From Neisseria macacae ATCC 33926 (GTDB taxonomy: Bacteria > Pseudomonadota > Gammaproteobacteria > Burkholderiales > Neisseriaceae): a stretch of 64,000 nucleotides of DNA. A program made the translations under genes and the position numbers. Under the pieces are notes generated by a model. It worked only from the letters and a program-made list of their open reading frames with translations. It did no database searches and was not told where the DNA came from. The first letter of the stretch is position 1, and each line of letters begins with the position of its first letter. Positions 44,480-52,992 of the stretch are shown here, in pieces. The stretch is from contig NZ_CP094241.1 of the NCBI RefSeq assembly GCF_022749495.1, forward strand, positions 1,860,001 through 1,924,000, given 5' to 3'.

Positions 44480-45174
44480 GGTTTTTCTGCTGTATTGGTA
44501 CGATGGCTGTCGAGCAGCGGATCGGGGAACGGTGTCCAAACGACGCCGTTGATGCCGCTTTCGGTCAGGCGGCGGTTGAGCCAGCTGTTGCACGTATTGA
44601 AAAGATGGTAGCGTCCTTCTGCCTCGTAGAATGCGTCGTCAGCGCTGTAATGTGCACCGGCGACGGGGATGGCTTTGCCCGCTTTCAACTTGAAATGGCG
44701 CATCAGGTTGGCACTCAGGCGGCGGTATTGTTCGCGGCTGACGGTGAATTTGACGGTATTTTCGCCTTCTCTCGGCGGCTCGCGGTAGTAGATGGCGTGA
44801 ATCAGCGTGCTGTTGACTCCGCTTAACGCCTGTACTGCCGTAGAGGCGGTCAAATCCGACCACTGCGGCGTTTTCAAATAGAAATTGCGCTCGCCCCAAC
44901 CTATGCCGACGTAGCGGATGGGGGCATCGCCTTGCCCTGCGGGGCTGTCGGCAGGGTTGATAATGCTGGTCCAGTCGAAAAGGTCGTCTGAAAGCGGCAT
45001 GACGATGTCGGCGTGTACGCCGTTGCTGTGCAGGTAAAGGGTTACCTCGCCGTCGGAGGCTTCAATGCTGTCCTGCGGAATCTTACCAAGTATGTAGGCG
45101 GCGGCAAAGTAAAGGATGGCGGCGATGATAAATGCCAACAGGGCTTTCAGGAGGATTTTGAATATTTTTTTCAT
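44476..45174 (-). CDS. DUF2459 (TIGR02117) family membrane-anchored protein
   Basis: A 232-residue protein with an N-terminal membrane helix (ALLAFIIAAILYFAAAYIL) and a periplasmic domain with LHSNGVHADIVMP and FNTCNSWLNRRL, both typical of the family. The conserved Cys and His suggest a papain-like or NlpC-like fold, which is inference. Function is unknown; family members often sit with polyester-metabolism or envelope genes. It overlaps aroD by four bases. A DUS core lies in frame near 44977. Confidence 0.85.
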   Translation of the reverse strand: MKKIFKILLKALLAFIIAAILYFAAAYILGKIPQDSIEASDGEVTLYLHSNGVHADIVMPLSDDLFDWTSIINPADSPAGQGDAPIRYVGIGWGERNFYLKTPQWSDLTASTAVQALSGVNSTLIHAIYYREPPREGENTVKFTVSREQYRRLSANLMRHFKLKAGKAIPVAGAHYSADDAFYEAEGRYHLFNTCNSWLNRRLTESGINGVVWTPFPDPLLDSHRTNTAEKP

Positions 45175-45233
45175 TGACGTGACGGCGTCGTTAAAGATGC
45201 GGCATCATATCACGATAACGGCATGTTTTAGAC

Positions 45234-45280
45234 ATTTCAGACGACCTTAACGCTTTAACTACAAAGGAGGTCGTCTGAAA
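45234..45280. repeat. Outward-facing DUS pair
   Basis: TTTCAGACGACCTT and GGAGGTCGTCTGAAAA in inverted order in the divergent region between the DUF2459 gene and the symporter. Confidence 0.6.
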
Positions 45281-45554
45281 ATCAACAAAAAGATATTTTT
45301 AGTTTCCCATCAATCCGTTTTCGTAAAAAACCGCGCCCGATTGTTAACATTATATTTACACTACACCCGATTACAAATATACTCATTACCATGCCGCACG
45401 GCTTTGTTTGCTTGAAATCCAAAGCTTGCGAACAACCCGCTGCGGGAAACAAGAAAAACCGATTCAGTGAAATCAATAAAAAAGCAATGTTAGGCGATGA
45501 GCCCAGGCATCCGTGGTTTTAGCGATTTCACGTTATGTTTCAGAGGAATACTCC
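45281..45554. other. Long leader of the DASS symporter gene
   Basis: A 274-base non-coding stretch, AT-rich at its left end (TTGTTAAC...TATATTTACA), a plausible promoter zone. No gene is supported. Confidence 0.45.
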
Positions 45555-46970
45555 ATGGACTTACATGCAAAGGACAAAACCCAGCATCCTGAGAATGTCG
45601 AGCTGCTCAGTGCGCAAAAGCCGATTACCGACTTTAAAGGCCTGCTGACCACCATCATCTCCGCCGTCGTCTGTTTCGGCATTTACAGCATCCTGCCTTA
45701 CAGCACCGATGCCAACAAAGGCATCGCGCTGTTGATTTTCGTTGCTGCGCTTTGGTTTACCGAAGCCGTCCACATTACGGTAACCGCATTGATGGTGCCG
45801 ATTCTCGCCGTTGTGCTCGGCTTCCCCGATATGGACATCAAAAAAGCGATGGCGGGCTTTGCCGACCCGACGATTTACATCTTCTTCGGCGGCTTCGCGC
45901 TTGCCACCGCCCTGCACATGCAGCGCCTCGACCGCAAAATCGCCGTCAACCTCTTGCGCCTGTCGCGCGGCAATATGAAAGTCGCCGTATTGATGCTGTT
46001 TGCCGTTACCGCCTTCCTGTCCATGTGGATCAGCAATACCGCGACCGCCGCCATGATGCTGCCTTTGGCAATGGGTATGATGAGCCACCTCGACCAAGAA
46101 AAAGAACGTAAAACCTACGTCTTCGTCCTGCTCGGCATCGCCTACTGCGCCAGTATCGGCGGTTTGGGTACCGTGGTCGGTTCGCCGCCGAACATGATCG
46201 CCGCCAAAGCGCTGAATCTGGATTTCGTCGGCTGGATGAAGCTCGGTCTGCCGATGATGCTGTTGATTCTGCCGCTGATGCTGTTCTCCATGTACGTCAT
46301 CCTCAAGCCCAATCTGAACGAGCGCGTCGAAGTCAAAGCCGAGTCTATCCCTTGGACGCTGCACCGCGTGATCGCGCTGTTGATTTTCTTGGCTGCTGCC
46401 GTTGCCTGGGTATTCAGTTCCAAAATCAAAGAAGCGTTCGGCATTTCCAACCCCGATACCGTCATCGCCCTGATTGCCGCCGTCGCCGTCGTCGTATTCG
46501 GCGTGGCGCAATGGAAAGAAGTCGCCCGCAACACCGACTGGGGTGTGTTGATGCTCTTCGGCGGCGGTATCAGCTTGAGCGCGCTGCTGCAATCTTCCGG
46601 CGCATCCGAAGCCTTGGGTCAGCAGGTGGCTACCACTTTCACCGCTGCGCATCCGCTGCTGGTGATTTTCGTAGTCGCCTCCTTCATCATCTTCCTGACC
46701 GAGTTCACCAGTAACACCGCCTCCGCCGCGCTGCTTGTACCTATTTTCGCCAGCATCGCCACGCAAATGGGGCTGCCCGAACAAGTCTTGGTATTCGTCA
46801 TCGGCATCGGCGCATCTTGCGCGTTCATGCTGCCGGTTGCCACGCCGCCCAACGCGATTGTGTTCGGTACAGGCTTGATTAAGCAACGCGAAATGATGAA
46901 CGTCGGCTTGCTGCTGAACGTCCTTTGTATCGTATTGGTTGCGCTGTGGGCTTATTTCATTCTGATGTAA
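45555..46970 (+). CDS. DASS/SLC13-family sodium-coupled anion symporter
   Basis: A 471-residue inner-membrane transporter with about 11 hydrophobic segments. The two SNT motifs of the family are clear: SNTATAAMMLP in the first half and TSNTASAALLVP in the second, which bind the substrate carboxylates and sodium. Likely substrates are C4-dicarboxylates, citrate or sulfate; sequence alone does not decide. I start at ATG 45555 with AGAGGA upstream. It is transcribed alone. Confidence 0.9.
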   Translation: MDLHAKDKTQHPENVELLSAQKPITDFKGLLTTIISAVVCFGIYSILPYSTDANKGIALLIFVAALWFTEAVHITVTALMVPILAVVLGFPDMDIKKAMAGFADPTIYIFFGGFALATALHMQRLDRKIAVNLLRLSRGNMKVAVLMLFAVTAFLSMWISNTATAAMMLPLAMGMMSHLDQEKERKTYVFVLLGIAYCASIGGLGTVVGSPPNMIAAKALNLDFVGWMKLGLPMMLLILPLMLFSMYVILKPNLNERVEVKAESIPWTLHRVIALLIFLAAAVAWVFSSKIKEAFGISNPDTVIALIAAVAVVVFGVAQWKEVARNTDWGVLMLFGGGISLSALLQSSGASEALGQQVATTFTAAHPLLVIFVVASFIIFLTEFTSNTASAALLVPIFASIATQMGLPEQVLVFVIGIGASCAFMLPVATPPNAIVFGTGLIKQREMMNVGLLLNVLCIVLVALWAYFILM

Positions 46971-46987
46971 ACCCATAAAACCCTAGC

Positions 46988-47023
46988 CAAGGTCGTCTGA
47001 AAGAATATTTTTCAGACGACCTT
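46988..47023. terminator. Paired-DUS hairpin after the symporter
   Basis: AAGGTCGTCTGAAAG and its complement around a short loop. Confidence 0.82.
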
Positions 47024-47077
47024 GAAGTTTTTCCGCCCAGCTCCATTTGTAAAAAGATTCTTAACGAAAGGAAACCC

Positions 47078-47587
47078 ATGATTATCCTGCACACCAACAA
47101 AGGCGACATCAAAATCGAACTCGACTTCGACAAAGCCCCCGTTACCGCCAAAAACTTCGAACAATACGTCAAAGACGGCTTCTACGACGGCGTAATCTTC
47201 CACCGCGTCATCAAAGGCTTCATGATTCAAGGCGGCGGCATGGACGAGAACATGAACGAAAAAGAAACACGCGAGCCGATTCAAAACGAAGCGTCCAACG
47301 GCCTGCCCAACGAAAAATACACCATCGCCATGGCGCGCACCTCCGACCCGCATTCCGCCAGCGCGCAATTCTTCATCAACACCGCCGACAACGCCTTCCT
47401 GAACTTCCGTTCCAAAGAGCTGTACGGCAAAACCGTCGTCCAAGACTGGGGCTACGCCGTATTCGGCAAAGTCGTCGATGGTTTTGATGTAGTCGATGCC
47501 ATCGAAGGCGTCGCCACCAAACGCCACGGCTACCACGACGACGTACCGACCGAACCTGTCGTCATCACCAAAGCCGAAGTAGTATAA
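47078..47587 (+). CDS. ppiB: Cyclophilin-type peptidyl-prolyl isomerase (PpiB)
   Basis: A 169-residue cytoplasmic cyclophilin. FHRVIKGFMIQGG carries the catalytic arginine; ARTSDPHSASAQFFIN and GKVVDGFDVVDAI are family hallmarks. No signal peptide is present. The ATG has GAAAGGAAA upstream. It ends at a non-DUS terminator. Confidence 0.95.
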   Translation: MIILHTNKGDIKIELDFDKAPVTAKNFEQYVKDGFYDGVIFHRVIKGFMIQGGGMDENMNEKETREPIQNEASNGLPNEKYTIAMARTSDPHSASAQFFINTADNAFLNFRSKELYGKTVVQDWGYAVFGKVVDGFDVVDAIEGVATKRHGYHDDVPTEPVVITKAEVV

Positions 47588-47611
47588 GATTGACGCGTTA
47601 CATCCCATGAC

Positions 47612-47644
47612 GCAAAAAGCAGCCTGAAACGGGCTGCTTTTTTA
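47612..47644 (+). terminator. Intrinsic terminator after ppiB
   Basis: AAAAGCAGCC pairs with GGCTGCTTTT, then T residues. It is one of few terminators here not made of uptake sequences. Confidence 0.88.
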
Positions 47645-47754
47645 TTGGGCAAATATTTGAACGCAATCCGCCGCGCTTGTTTTCAGACGACCTTTTGTAC
47701 AGAAACCGTCGCCTACGGATTCAAACCCGCTTTGCCCCATCTCAAAAGACGATT

Positions 47755-48016
47755 TATAGTGGATTATAGTGGATTAAAATAAAAATGAGACAAGGCGGCA
47801 ACGCCCGCCGTGTACGGGTAGTACATAAGGGCGTTGGCAACGCCGTATCATTGCAATTTTAATCCACTATAAATTTAAATCAGGACAAGGCGACGAAGCC
47901 GCAGACAGTACAGATAGTACGGAACCGATTCACTTGGTGCTTCAGCACCTTAGAGAATCGTTCTCTTTGAACTAAGGCGAGGCAACACCGTACTGGTTTA
48001 AAGTTAATCCACTATA
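47755..48016. repeat. Correia-type element (157-bp form) interrupted by a second element
   Basis: Removing 47765-47871 with one TA restores a continuous 157-bp Correia element. Its first ten bases are at 47755-47764 and the remainder at 47872-48016. The insertion is at the TA inside the left terminal repeat. Confidence 0.9.
47765..47871. mobile_element. Second-family miniature element, 107 bp, nested in a Correia element
   Basis: Ends TATAGTGGATTAA / TTAATCCACTATA match Correia ends, but the interior is unrelated (GAGACAAGGCGGCAACGCCCG and a GGGCGTTGGCAACGCC segment). It carries no gene. It is base-for-base the same as the copy at 55291-55397. Confidence 0.85.
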
Positions 48017-48072
48017 ATCCGCCATGGATTTTCCGTTACAATTAAAACTGATTTTGTTCACAGGTACCCATC

Positions 48073-48411
48073 ATGCAGATTCAACCCTACCAAGCCGACA
48101 TTGCCGAAAGAATGCTGGTCGGAACGACCGGAGAAACCATTCATCCCGATGCCCAATTCGTCCACACCGAAAACGGCTATTGGATCGCGTGGCATGACCA
48201 AACCGCCGCCCTACTCGCTCCCGATACGCCGCCCGATATCCCCTGCTTTTGGGTCGAAGGGGCGCAAAGCCTCGAAGAGCTTGTCGCGCTGGTTGAAAAC
48301 GGCGAATTTGACGAAATGGAAGAATTCGACGGCGACGACGAAAGCTGGCACGAAGCGGCTTCCGGATGCAGCGGCGGACACCACGACCATCAATGCGGAT
48401 GCGAACATTGA
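48073..48411 (+). CDS. Hypothetical protein with His/Cys-rich C-terminus
   Basis: A 112-residue acidic cytoplasmic protein of no family known to me. It has a tryptophan-containing middle (GYWIAWHDQTAALL) and a run of acidic residues (EMEEFDGDDE). The C-terminus CSGGHHDHQCGCEH has three Cys and four His, so metal binding is likely. Its stop overlaps the start of the next gene (TGATG), making a coupled pair. Confidence 0.75.
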   Translation: MQIQPYQADIAERMLVGTTGETIHPDAQFVHTENGYWIAWHDQTAALLAPDTPPDIPCFWVEGAQSLEELVALVENGEFDEMEEFDGDDESWHEAASGCSGGHHDHQCGCEH

Positions 48412-48650
48412 TGAACATAAAAGCCCTTCTTCTTCCCGTGTTCCTCAGTTTGGCACTCAGCGGCTGTATCGTTACCAGCGCCGTCAATCTGGCCGCCACC
48501 ACCGTCATGACCGCAGGTAAAATCGCCGTCAAAGGCACAGGCGCGTTAATCAATGCCGCCATTCCCGACAAGGACAAAAAGAAGGACAAAGAAAAGAAAT
48601 CCCGCGAACAACAGGCGGAGGATTACTTAGAAGAACCGCGTGAAGAATAA
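48411..48650 (+). CDS. Small lipoprotein, NF038104-like
   Basis: A 79-residue protein with a lipoprotein signal (LSLALSGC), a VTSAVNLAATTVMTAGKIA stretch typical of a small lipoprotein family in Neisseria and Acinetobacter, and a highly charged lysine/glutamate tail. It is translationally coupled to the His/Cys-rich protein. Function is unknown. Confidence 0.8.
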   Translation: MNIKALLLPVFLSLALSGCIVTSAVNLAATTVMTAGKIAVKGTGALINAAIPDKDKKKDKEKKSREQQAEDYLEEPREE

Positions 48651-48691
48651 GCAGCCGCGCCCCACACCGACGGCTGAAAAACCATTCAAAC

Positions 48692-48735
48692 AAAAGGTCG
48701 TCTGAAACGGCAAACCGTTTTTCAGACGACCTCTT
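48692..48735. terminator. Paired-DUS hairpin after the small lipoprotein
   Basis: AAAAGGTCGTCTGAAAC and its complement around a short loop. Confidence 0.82.
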
Positions 48736-48742
48736 TTGCTTC

Positions 48743-48848
48743 TATAGTGGATTAAATTTAAATCAGGACAAGGCGACGAAGCCGCAGACAGTACAATAGT
48801 ACGACAAGGCGAGGCAACGCCGTACTGGTTTAAAGTTAATCCACTATA
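48743..48848. repeat. Correia-type element, 106-bp form
   Basis: Internally deleted copy between the lipoprotein and fpr 3' ends. Confidence 0.9.
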
Positions 48849-48873
48849 TTAAGACCTTACCGGATCATCAGGC

Positions 48874-49653
48874 TCAAAACCCGTTTTCCATCATGATTTC
48901 GCCCGGGATGCGGTTGCGGTGCATGGCGAAGCCCAAGTCCATCAGGGCTTGGAACGTGTCTTTGACCATGGCGGGATTGCCGCAGACCATAAAGCGCGTG
49001 TCGGCTTTGGTGAACTTGAATCCCGCGTATGTTTCGAGGCTGCCGTTTTTCAGCAGCTCGGGAATGCGCTTGCCGCTCAACGCGCCTTCGGTTTCCTCGC
49101 GCGTGGTAATGGGGATGAAGCGGAATTTGTGGAAATATTCGCCAATCAGCGGATGGTCTTTCAACGCTTCAACACGTCGTCTGAAAATCAGTTCGCCGGA
49201 GAAAGAAACCGAGTGCGCCAAAATCAAGCGGTCGAAACGCTGCCAGATTTCTGGCTGCTCGATGATGGAAAGGAAAGGCGCGATGCCAGAACCGGTGCAG
49301 AGCATGACCAAGTCCTTGCCGTCGGGAAAGCGTTCGGGCAGGAGGAAGCCCGTAGCAGTTTTGTCGAGCAGTATGGTGTCGCCCTCTTTCATGGCGGCAA
49401 ACCGCGCGGACATGGGGCCGCCTTCGATCAAAACGGCAAAATATTCAAGCGTGTCGGCGTATTCGGCGGACACGACGGAATACGCGCGCCAGATAAAGCC
49501 TTCGCCGTCGCGAAACCCGAGCCGCGAAAACTGCCCCGCCGAGAAGCGGTAGGATTCGGGGCGGCTGATGGCAAAAGTCATCAGTTTGGGCGTATGGTGT
49601 TTAATCCACAAGACTTTTTCTTCGGTAAACTTGGCTTCGGGCGAGGCTGCCAT
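48874..49653 (-). CDS. fpr: Ferredoxin/flavodoxin-NADP+ reductase
   Basis: A 259-residue FAD enzyme passing electrons between NADPH and ferredoxin or flavodoxin. FAD-binding RAYSVVSA, the NADP site LCTGSGIAPFLS, and the C-terminal FMVCGNPAMVKD and EIMMENGF segments match bacterial Fpr of subclass I. The length is normal. It is transcribed alone. Confidence 0.93.
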   Translation of the reverse strand: MAASPEAKFTEEKVLWIKHHTPKLMTFAISRPESYRFSAGQFSRLGFRDGEGFIWRAYSVVSAEYADTLEYFAVLIEGGPMSARFAAMKEGDTILLDKTATGFLLPERFPDGKDLVMLCTGSGIAPFLSIIEQPEIWQRFDRLILAHSVSFSGELIFRRRVEALKDHPLIGEYFHKFRFIPITTREETEGALSGKRIPELLKNGSLETYAGFKFTKADTRFMVCGNPAMVKDTFQALMDLGFAMHRNRIPGEIMMENGF

Positions 49654-49692
49654 AATGGGATTCCTTGTGTATGCGGTATGGGAAACGGAAGG

Positions 49693-49849
49693 TATAGTGG
49701 ATTAACTTTAAACCAGTACGGCGTTACCTCGCCTTAGCTCAAAGAGAACGATTCTCTAAGGTGCTGAAGCACCAAGTGAATCGGTTCCGTACTATCTGTA
49801 CTGTCTGCGGCTTCGTCGCCTTGTCCTGATTTAAATTTAATCCACTATA
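49693..49849. repeat. Correia-type element, 157-bp form
   Basis: Full-length copy 40 bases upstream of the fpr start, so it probably contributes to, or replaces, the fpr promoter. Confidence 0.92.
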
Positions 49850-49868
49850 TTATACCCGTTCGCTTGAC

Positions 49869-49914
49869 GAAAGGTCGTCTGAAAACCTGATTGCCCGGTT
49901 TTCAGACGACCTTT
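49869..49914. terminator. Paired-DUS hairpin after the META-domain gene
   Basis: AAAGGTCGTCTGAAAAC and its complement, about 20 bases beyond the gene's stop on the minus strand. Confidence 0.82.
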
Positions 49915-49936
49915 AAGCGGAACTGAAACTCAAATT

Positions 49937-50395
49937 TTACGGCTGACGGCGCAGGCGCATGGTTTTGCCGTTTTGCTCCAAAATCAAATCATTGCCGTCG
50001 AAACGATAGTTCCACACGCTTTTCATGTTCAAGAAAGCCTCTTCCAGCTTCATGTCTTCACACAGCATCATCGTCGTGGCAATCGGACCAAAATCAATTT
50101 TGCCCGCTCCGGCTTCCTGCGCTTGAAGCGTCAAATGATTGCAACCCATCTTGCCATGAGCCTTGGGCATTTTGCTCAAATCCAAAAAAGCCGTTCTGCC
50201 CGCCAAATCTTTTTCGGTGAATTTGTCGAAAGAAACCACAAACCATTTCGCCGCCAAAGCCGGCGTTGACGCTTGACGCGGTTCGGATGGTTTTTCAGAC
50301 GACGTGACAGGCTGGGACGGCTGCGGTTTTTCAGCAGGCGAAGTACAGGCGGTCAGAATGATTGCGGTCATAAGGGTGGGGATCAGGGTTTTCAT
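49937..50395 (-). CDS. META-domain lipoprotein (HslJ-like)
   Basis: A 152-residue lipoprotein with signal and lipobox AIILTAC, a Ser/Pro/Glu-rich linker and a META domain (HGKMGCNHLTL, TTMMLCED). Similar domains occur in heat-inducible HslJ and in small secreted proteins linked to antibiotic or stress resistance. The domain call is good; the role is unknown. Confidence 0.85.
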   Translation of the reverse strand: MKTLIPTLMTAIILTACTSPAEKPQPSQPVTSSEKPSEPRQASTPALAAKWFVVSFDKFTEKDLAGRTAFLDLSKMPKAHGKMGCNHLTLQAQEAGAGKIDFGPIATTMMLCEDMKLEEAFLNMKSVWNYRFDGNDLILEQNGKTMRLRRQP

Positions 50396-50424
50396 GATTT
50401 TGCCTTTCTAACGTGAGGTCAGCT

Positions 50425-50484
50425 AAAAGGTCGTCTGAAACCGCTTCAGCGAAACCCGCTACGCACTTTTCAGACGACCTCTTT
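50425..50484. terminator. Paired-DUS hairpin after the trans-sulfuration gene
   Basis: AAAAGGTCGTCTGAAAC and TTTTCAGACGACCTC around a 28-base loop. Confidence 0.75.
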
Positions 50485-50487
50485 ATC

Positions 50488-51645
50488 TTACAGCGTCAAA
50501 TCCAAAGCCTTGGAAATGTCGTTCCAAATATCGTCCGCGTCTTCAATGCCGATGGAGAAGCGCAACAGGCCGACTTTGATGCCCATTTCCATTTTCACAT
50601 CATGCGGCACGCCGCTGTGGGACTGGGAATAGCAATGGTTGACCAAACTTTCGACGCCGCCGAGGCTGGACGCCATTTTGACCAGTTTCATGTTTTTAAT
50701 CACGCTGTTTGCCGCTTCGCGCGTGTCGTTTTTCAAATAAACCGTTACCACGCCGCCTATGCCTTTGGGCATTTGGGTTTTCGCCAGTTCGTAATGTTCG
50801 TGCGACGGCAGGCCGGGGTAGAACACTTTTTCCACGGCAGGATGGGCTTCGAGGCGGCAGGCGATGTCGAGCGCGTTTTTGCAGTGCGCCTCCATGCGCA
50901 AGGTGAGCGTTTTGATGCCGCGCAACACCAGCCAGCAATCCATCGGGCCGGCAATCGCGCCGGTATGCACCATCATGTCGTGCAACGGTTTTGCCAGTTC
51001 TTTGGTTTTGACAGCAACGATGCCCATCAATACGTCGGAGTGTCCGCAAAGGTATTTGGTGGCGGAGTGGAACACGATGTCGCAGCCCATTTCCAGCGGC
51101 TGTTGCAGATACGGCGTGGCGAAGGTGTTGTCGATGCCGACCAACGCGCCGGCTGCGTGGGCTTTGGCGGCAAGCGCTTTGATGTCCACCAGCCGCAAAA
51201 GCGGATTGGACGGGGTTTCCAGCCAAACCAGTTTCACCTTGTGCGCGGCAAGCAGTTCGTCCAAGCGGTTGGGGTTGCCCAAATCGGCAAAGACAACGTT
51301 CACGCCCCACTCTTTATAGACGTCAACCAACAAGTCATACGCGCCGCCGTAAATATCGGCGACGGCGACAATGGTATCGCCCGGACGCAGGAAGGTACGC
51401 CACACGGCATCGATGCCCGCCATGCCGCTGGAAAAGGCAAAACCCGCCGCTCCGTGTTCCAAGTCGGCAACCGTGTCTTCCAAAACCTGACGGGTCGGAT
51501 TGCTCAGGCGCGAATAGCGGTAGGGAACCTGCTCGCCGATTTCGTGCAGCGCGAACATACTGTTCTGATAAATCGGCGGCATCAGCGCGCGGTTGTGTTC
51601 GTCGCAATCGTAGCTGGAATGGATGGCTTTGGTGGCGAATTTCAT
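50488..51645 (-). CDS. metB: Cystathionine gamma-synthase/lyase family enzyme
   Basis: A 385-residue PLP enzyme of trans-sulfuration. The N-terminal YSRLSNPTRQVLE, SSGMAGIDAV, the PLP-lysine in HSATKYLCGHSD and the C-terminal SLGGVESLVNHCYSQSH identify the family. It either forms cystathionine from an activated homoserine and cysteine (MetB) or splits it (lyase); the sequence alone does not settle this. It is transcribed alone and divergent from folE2. Confidence 0.88.
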   Translation of the reverse strand: MKFATKAIHSSYDCDEHNRALMPPIYQNSMFALHEIGEQVPYRYSRLSNPTRQVLEDTVADLEHGAAGFAFSSGMAGIDAVWRTFLRPGDTIVAVADIYGGAYDLLVDVYKEWGVNVVFADLGNPNRLDELLAAHKVKLVWLETPSNPLLRLVDIKALAAKAHAAGALVGIDNTFATPYLQQPLEMGCDIVFHSATKYLCGHSDVLMGIVAVKTKELAKPLHDMMVHTGAIAGPMDCWLVLRGIKTLTLRMEAHCKNALDIACRLEAHPAVEKVFYPGLPSHEHYELAKTQMPKGIGGVVTVYLKNDTREAANSVIKNMKLVKMASSLGGVESLVNHCYSQSHSGVPHDVKMEMGIKVGLLRFSIGIEDADDIWNDISKALDLTL

Positions 51646-51826
51646 CTCGGTTCGACCTTGTAAAGATGTGAATAATTCAGGATTTTATCACTATCCGAAA
51701 AATAGAAACAATCAATGCGGACACGGTTTGCAAGTGATATAATCTCGCATTTGCAAAACGGACGGCATGAATCCGTTTCCAAACGACACACACCCCAACA
51801 ATCCGACAATTAAGGACAAACAACGC

Positions 51827-52600
51827 ATGAACGCCATTGCAGACGTGCAATCCAGCCGAGATTTACGCAATCTGCCGATTAACCAGGTCGGTATTAAAGA
51901 CTTGCGCTTTCCGATTACTTTAAATACCGCCGAAAGCAGCCAATCCACCGTCGCCCGCCTGACCATGACGGTTTTCCTGCCCGCCGACCAAAAAGGTACG
52001 CATATGTCGCGCTTCGTGGCGTTGATGGAACAACAAACCGAGGCTTTGGATTTCGACAGGCTGCACAAACTCACCGCCGAAATGGTCGCGCTTTTAAACT
52101 CTCATTCCGGCAAAATCAGCGTTTCCTTCCCCTTCTTCCGCAAAAAATCCGCCCCTGTTTCCGGCATCCAATCCCTGCTGGACTACGACGTTACCCTGAC
52201 GGGCGAAATCAAAAACGGCGCATACAGCCACAATTTGAAAGTCATGGTGCCCGTAACCTCGTTGTGCCCGTGTTCCAAAGAAATTTCCCAATACGGCGCG
52301 CACAACCAACGTTCACACGTTACCGTCAGCCTGACCGCCAACGCCGAAGTCGGTATCGAGGAAATCATCGACTGTGTCGAAGCGCAGGCAAGCTGCCAGC
52401 TTTACGGCCTGCTCAAACGCCCCGATGAAAAATACGTTACCGAAAAAGCCTATGAAAACCCGAAATTCGTGGAAGACATGGTGCGCGACGTAGCCACCGC
52501 GCTGATTGCCGACGGACGTATCGAAAGCTTCATCGTCGAAAGCGAAAACTTCGAGTCGATACACAACCACTCGGCTTACGCCTATATTGCTTATCCTTAA
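51827..52600 (+). CDS. folE2: GTP cyclohydrolase FolE2 (type IB)
   Basis: A 257-residue enzyme opening the pathway from GTP to tetrahydrofolate. VTSLCPCSKEIS contains the catalytic cysteine; QRSHVTVSL and the terminal NFESIHNHSAYAYI are family marks. The length equals the known gonococcal enzyme. I start at MNAIADVQ (AAGGAC upstream). In some bacteria FolE2 is a zinc-starvation back-up; no second cyclohydrolase is in this window. Confidence 0.95.
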   Translation: MNAIADVQSSRDLRNLPINQVGIKDLRFPITLNTAESSQSTVARLTMTVFLPADQKGTHMSRFVALMEQQTEALDFDRLHKLTAEMVALLNSHSGKISVSFPFFRKKSAPVSGIQSLLDYDVTLTGEIKNGAYSHNLKVMVPVTSLCPCSKEISQYGAHNQRSHVTVSLTANAEVGIEEIIDCVEAQASCQLYGLLKRPDEKYVTEKAYENPKFVEDMVRDVATALIADGRIESFIVESENFESIHNHSAYAYIAYP

Positions 52601-52617
52601 ACAAGCAAAAAAATCGG

Positions 52618-52662
52618 AAAGGTCGTCTGAAAACCGGAAAATCAGTTTTCAGACGACCTTTC
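52618..52662. terminator. Paired-DUS hairpin after folE2
   Basis: AAAGGTCGTCTGAAAAC and its complement around a short loop. Confidence 0.82.
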
Positions 52663-52742
52663 CCGTTCCAATCGACTATGAAAAAGAGACAATCCGACGG
52701 GCATCATCTATCAAGCAGTCCGATAATTCCCCCTCGCAACGA

Positions 52743-52899
52743 TATAGTGGATTAACTTTAAATCAGGACAAGGCGACGAAGCCGCAGACAGTACAGATAG
52801 TACGGAACCGATTCACTTGGTGCTTCAGCACCTTAGAGAATCGTTCTCTTTGAGCTAAGGCGAGGCAACGCCGTACTGGTTTAAAGTTAATCCACTATA
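52743..52899. repeat. Correia-type element, 157-bp form
   Basis: Full-length copy 94 bases before the dsbD start; it may supply promoter sequence. Confidence 0.92.
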
Positions 52900-52992
52900 A
52901 AAAACAATCGCTGCTTTTAATATAAATTAAGGCCTATAAACGGCTGCTGCGTTTATAATGCGCCTGTTCAACCCTTCCACTGAGAAGACGCC

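Noticed and set aside
45561..46976. A 471-codon frame antisense to the DASS symporter
   Set aside because: It mirrors the symporter gene. Its product is rich in His/Gln/Asp/Gly without domains, as expected from the reverse of a hydrophobic GC-rich gene. Similar mirrors exist opposite pgm and ccoG.
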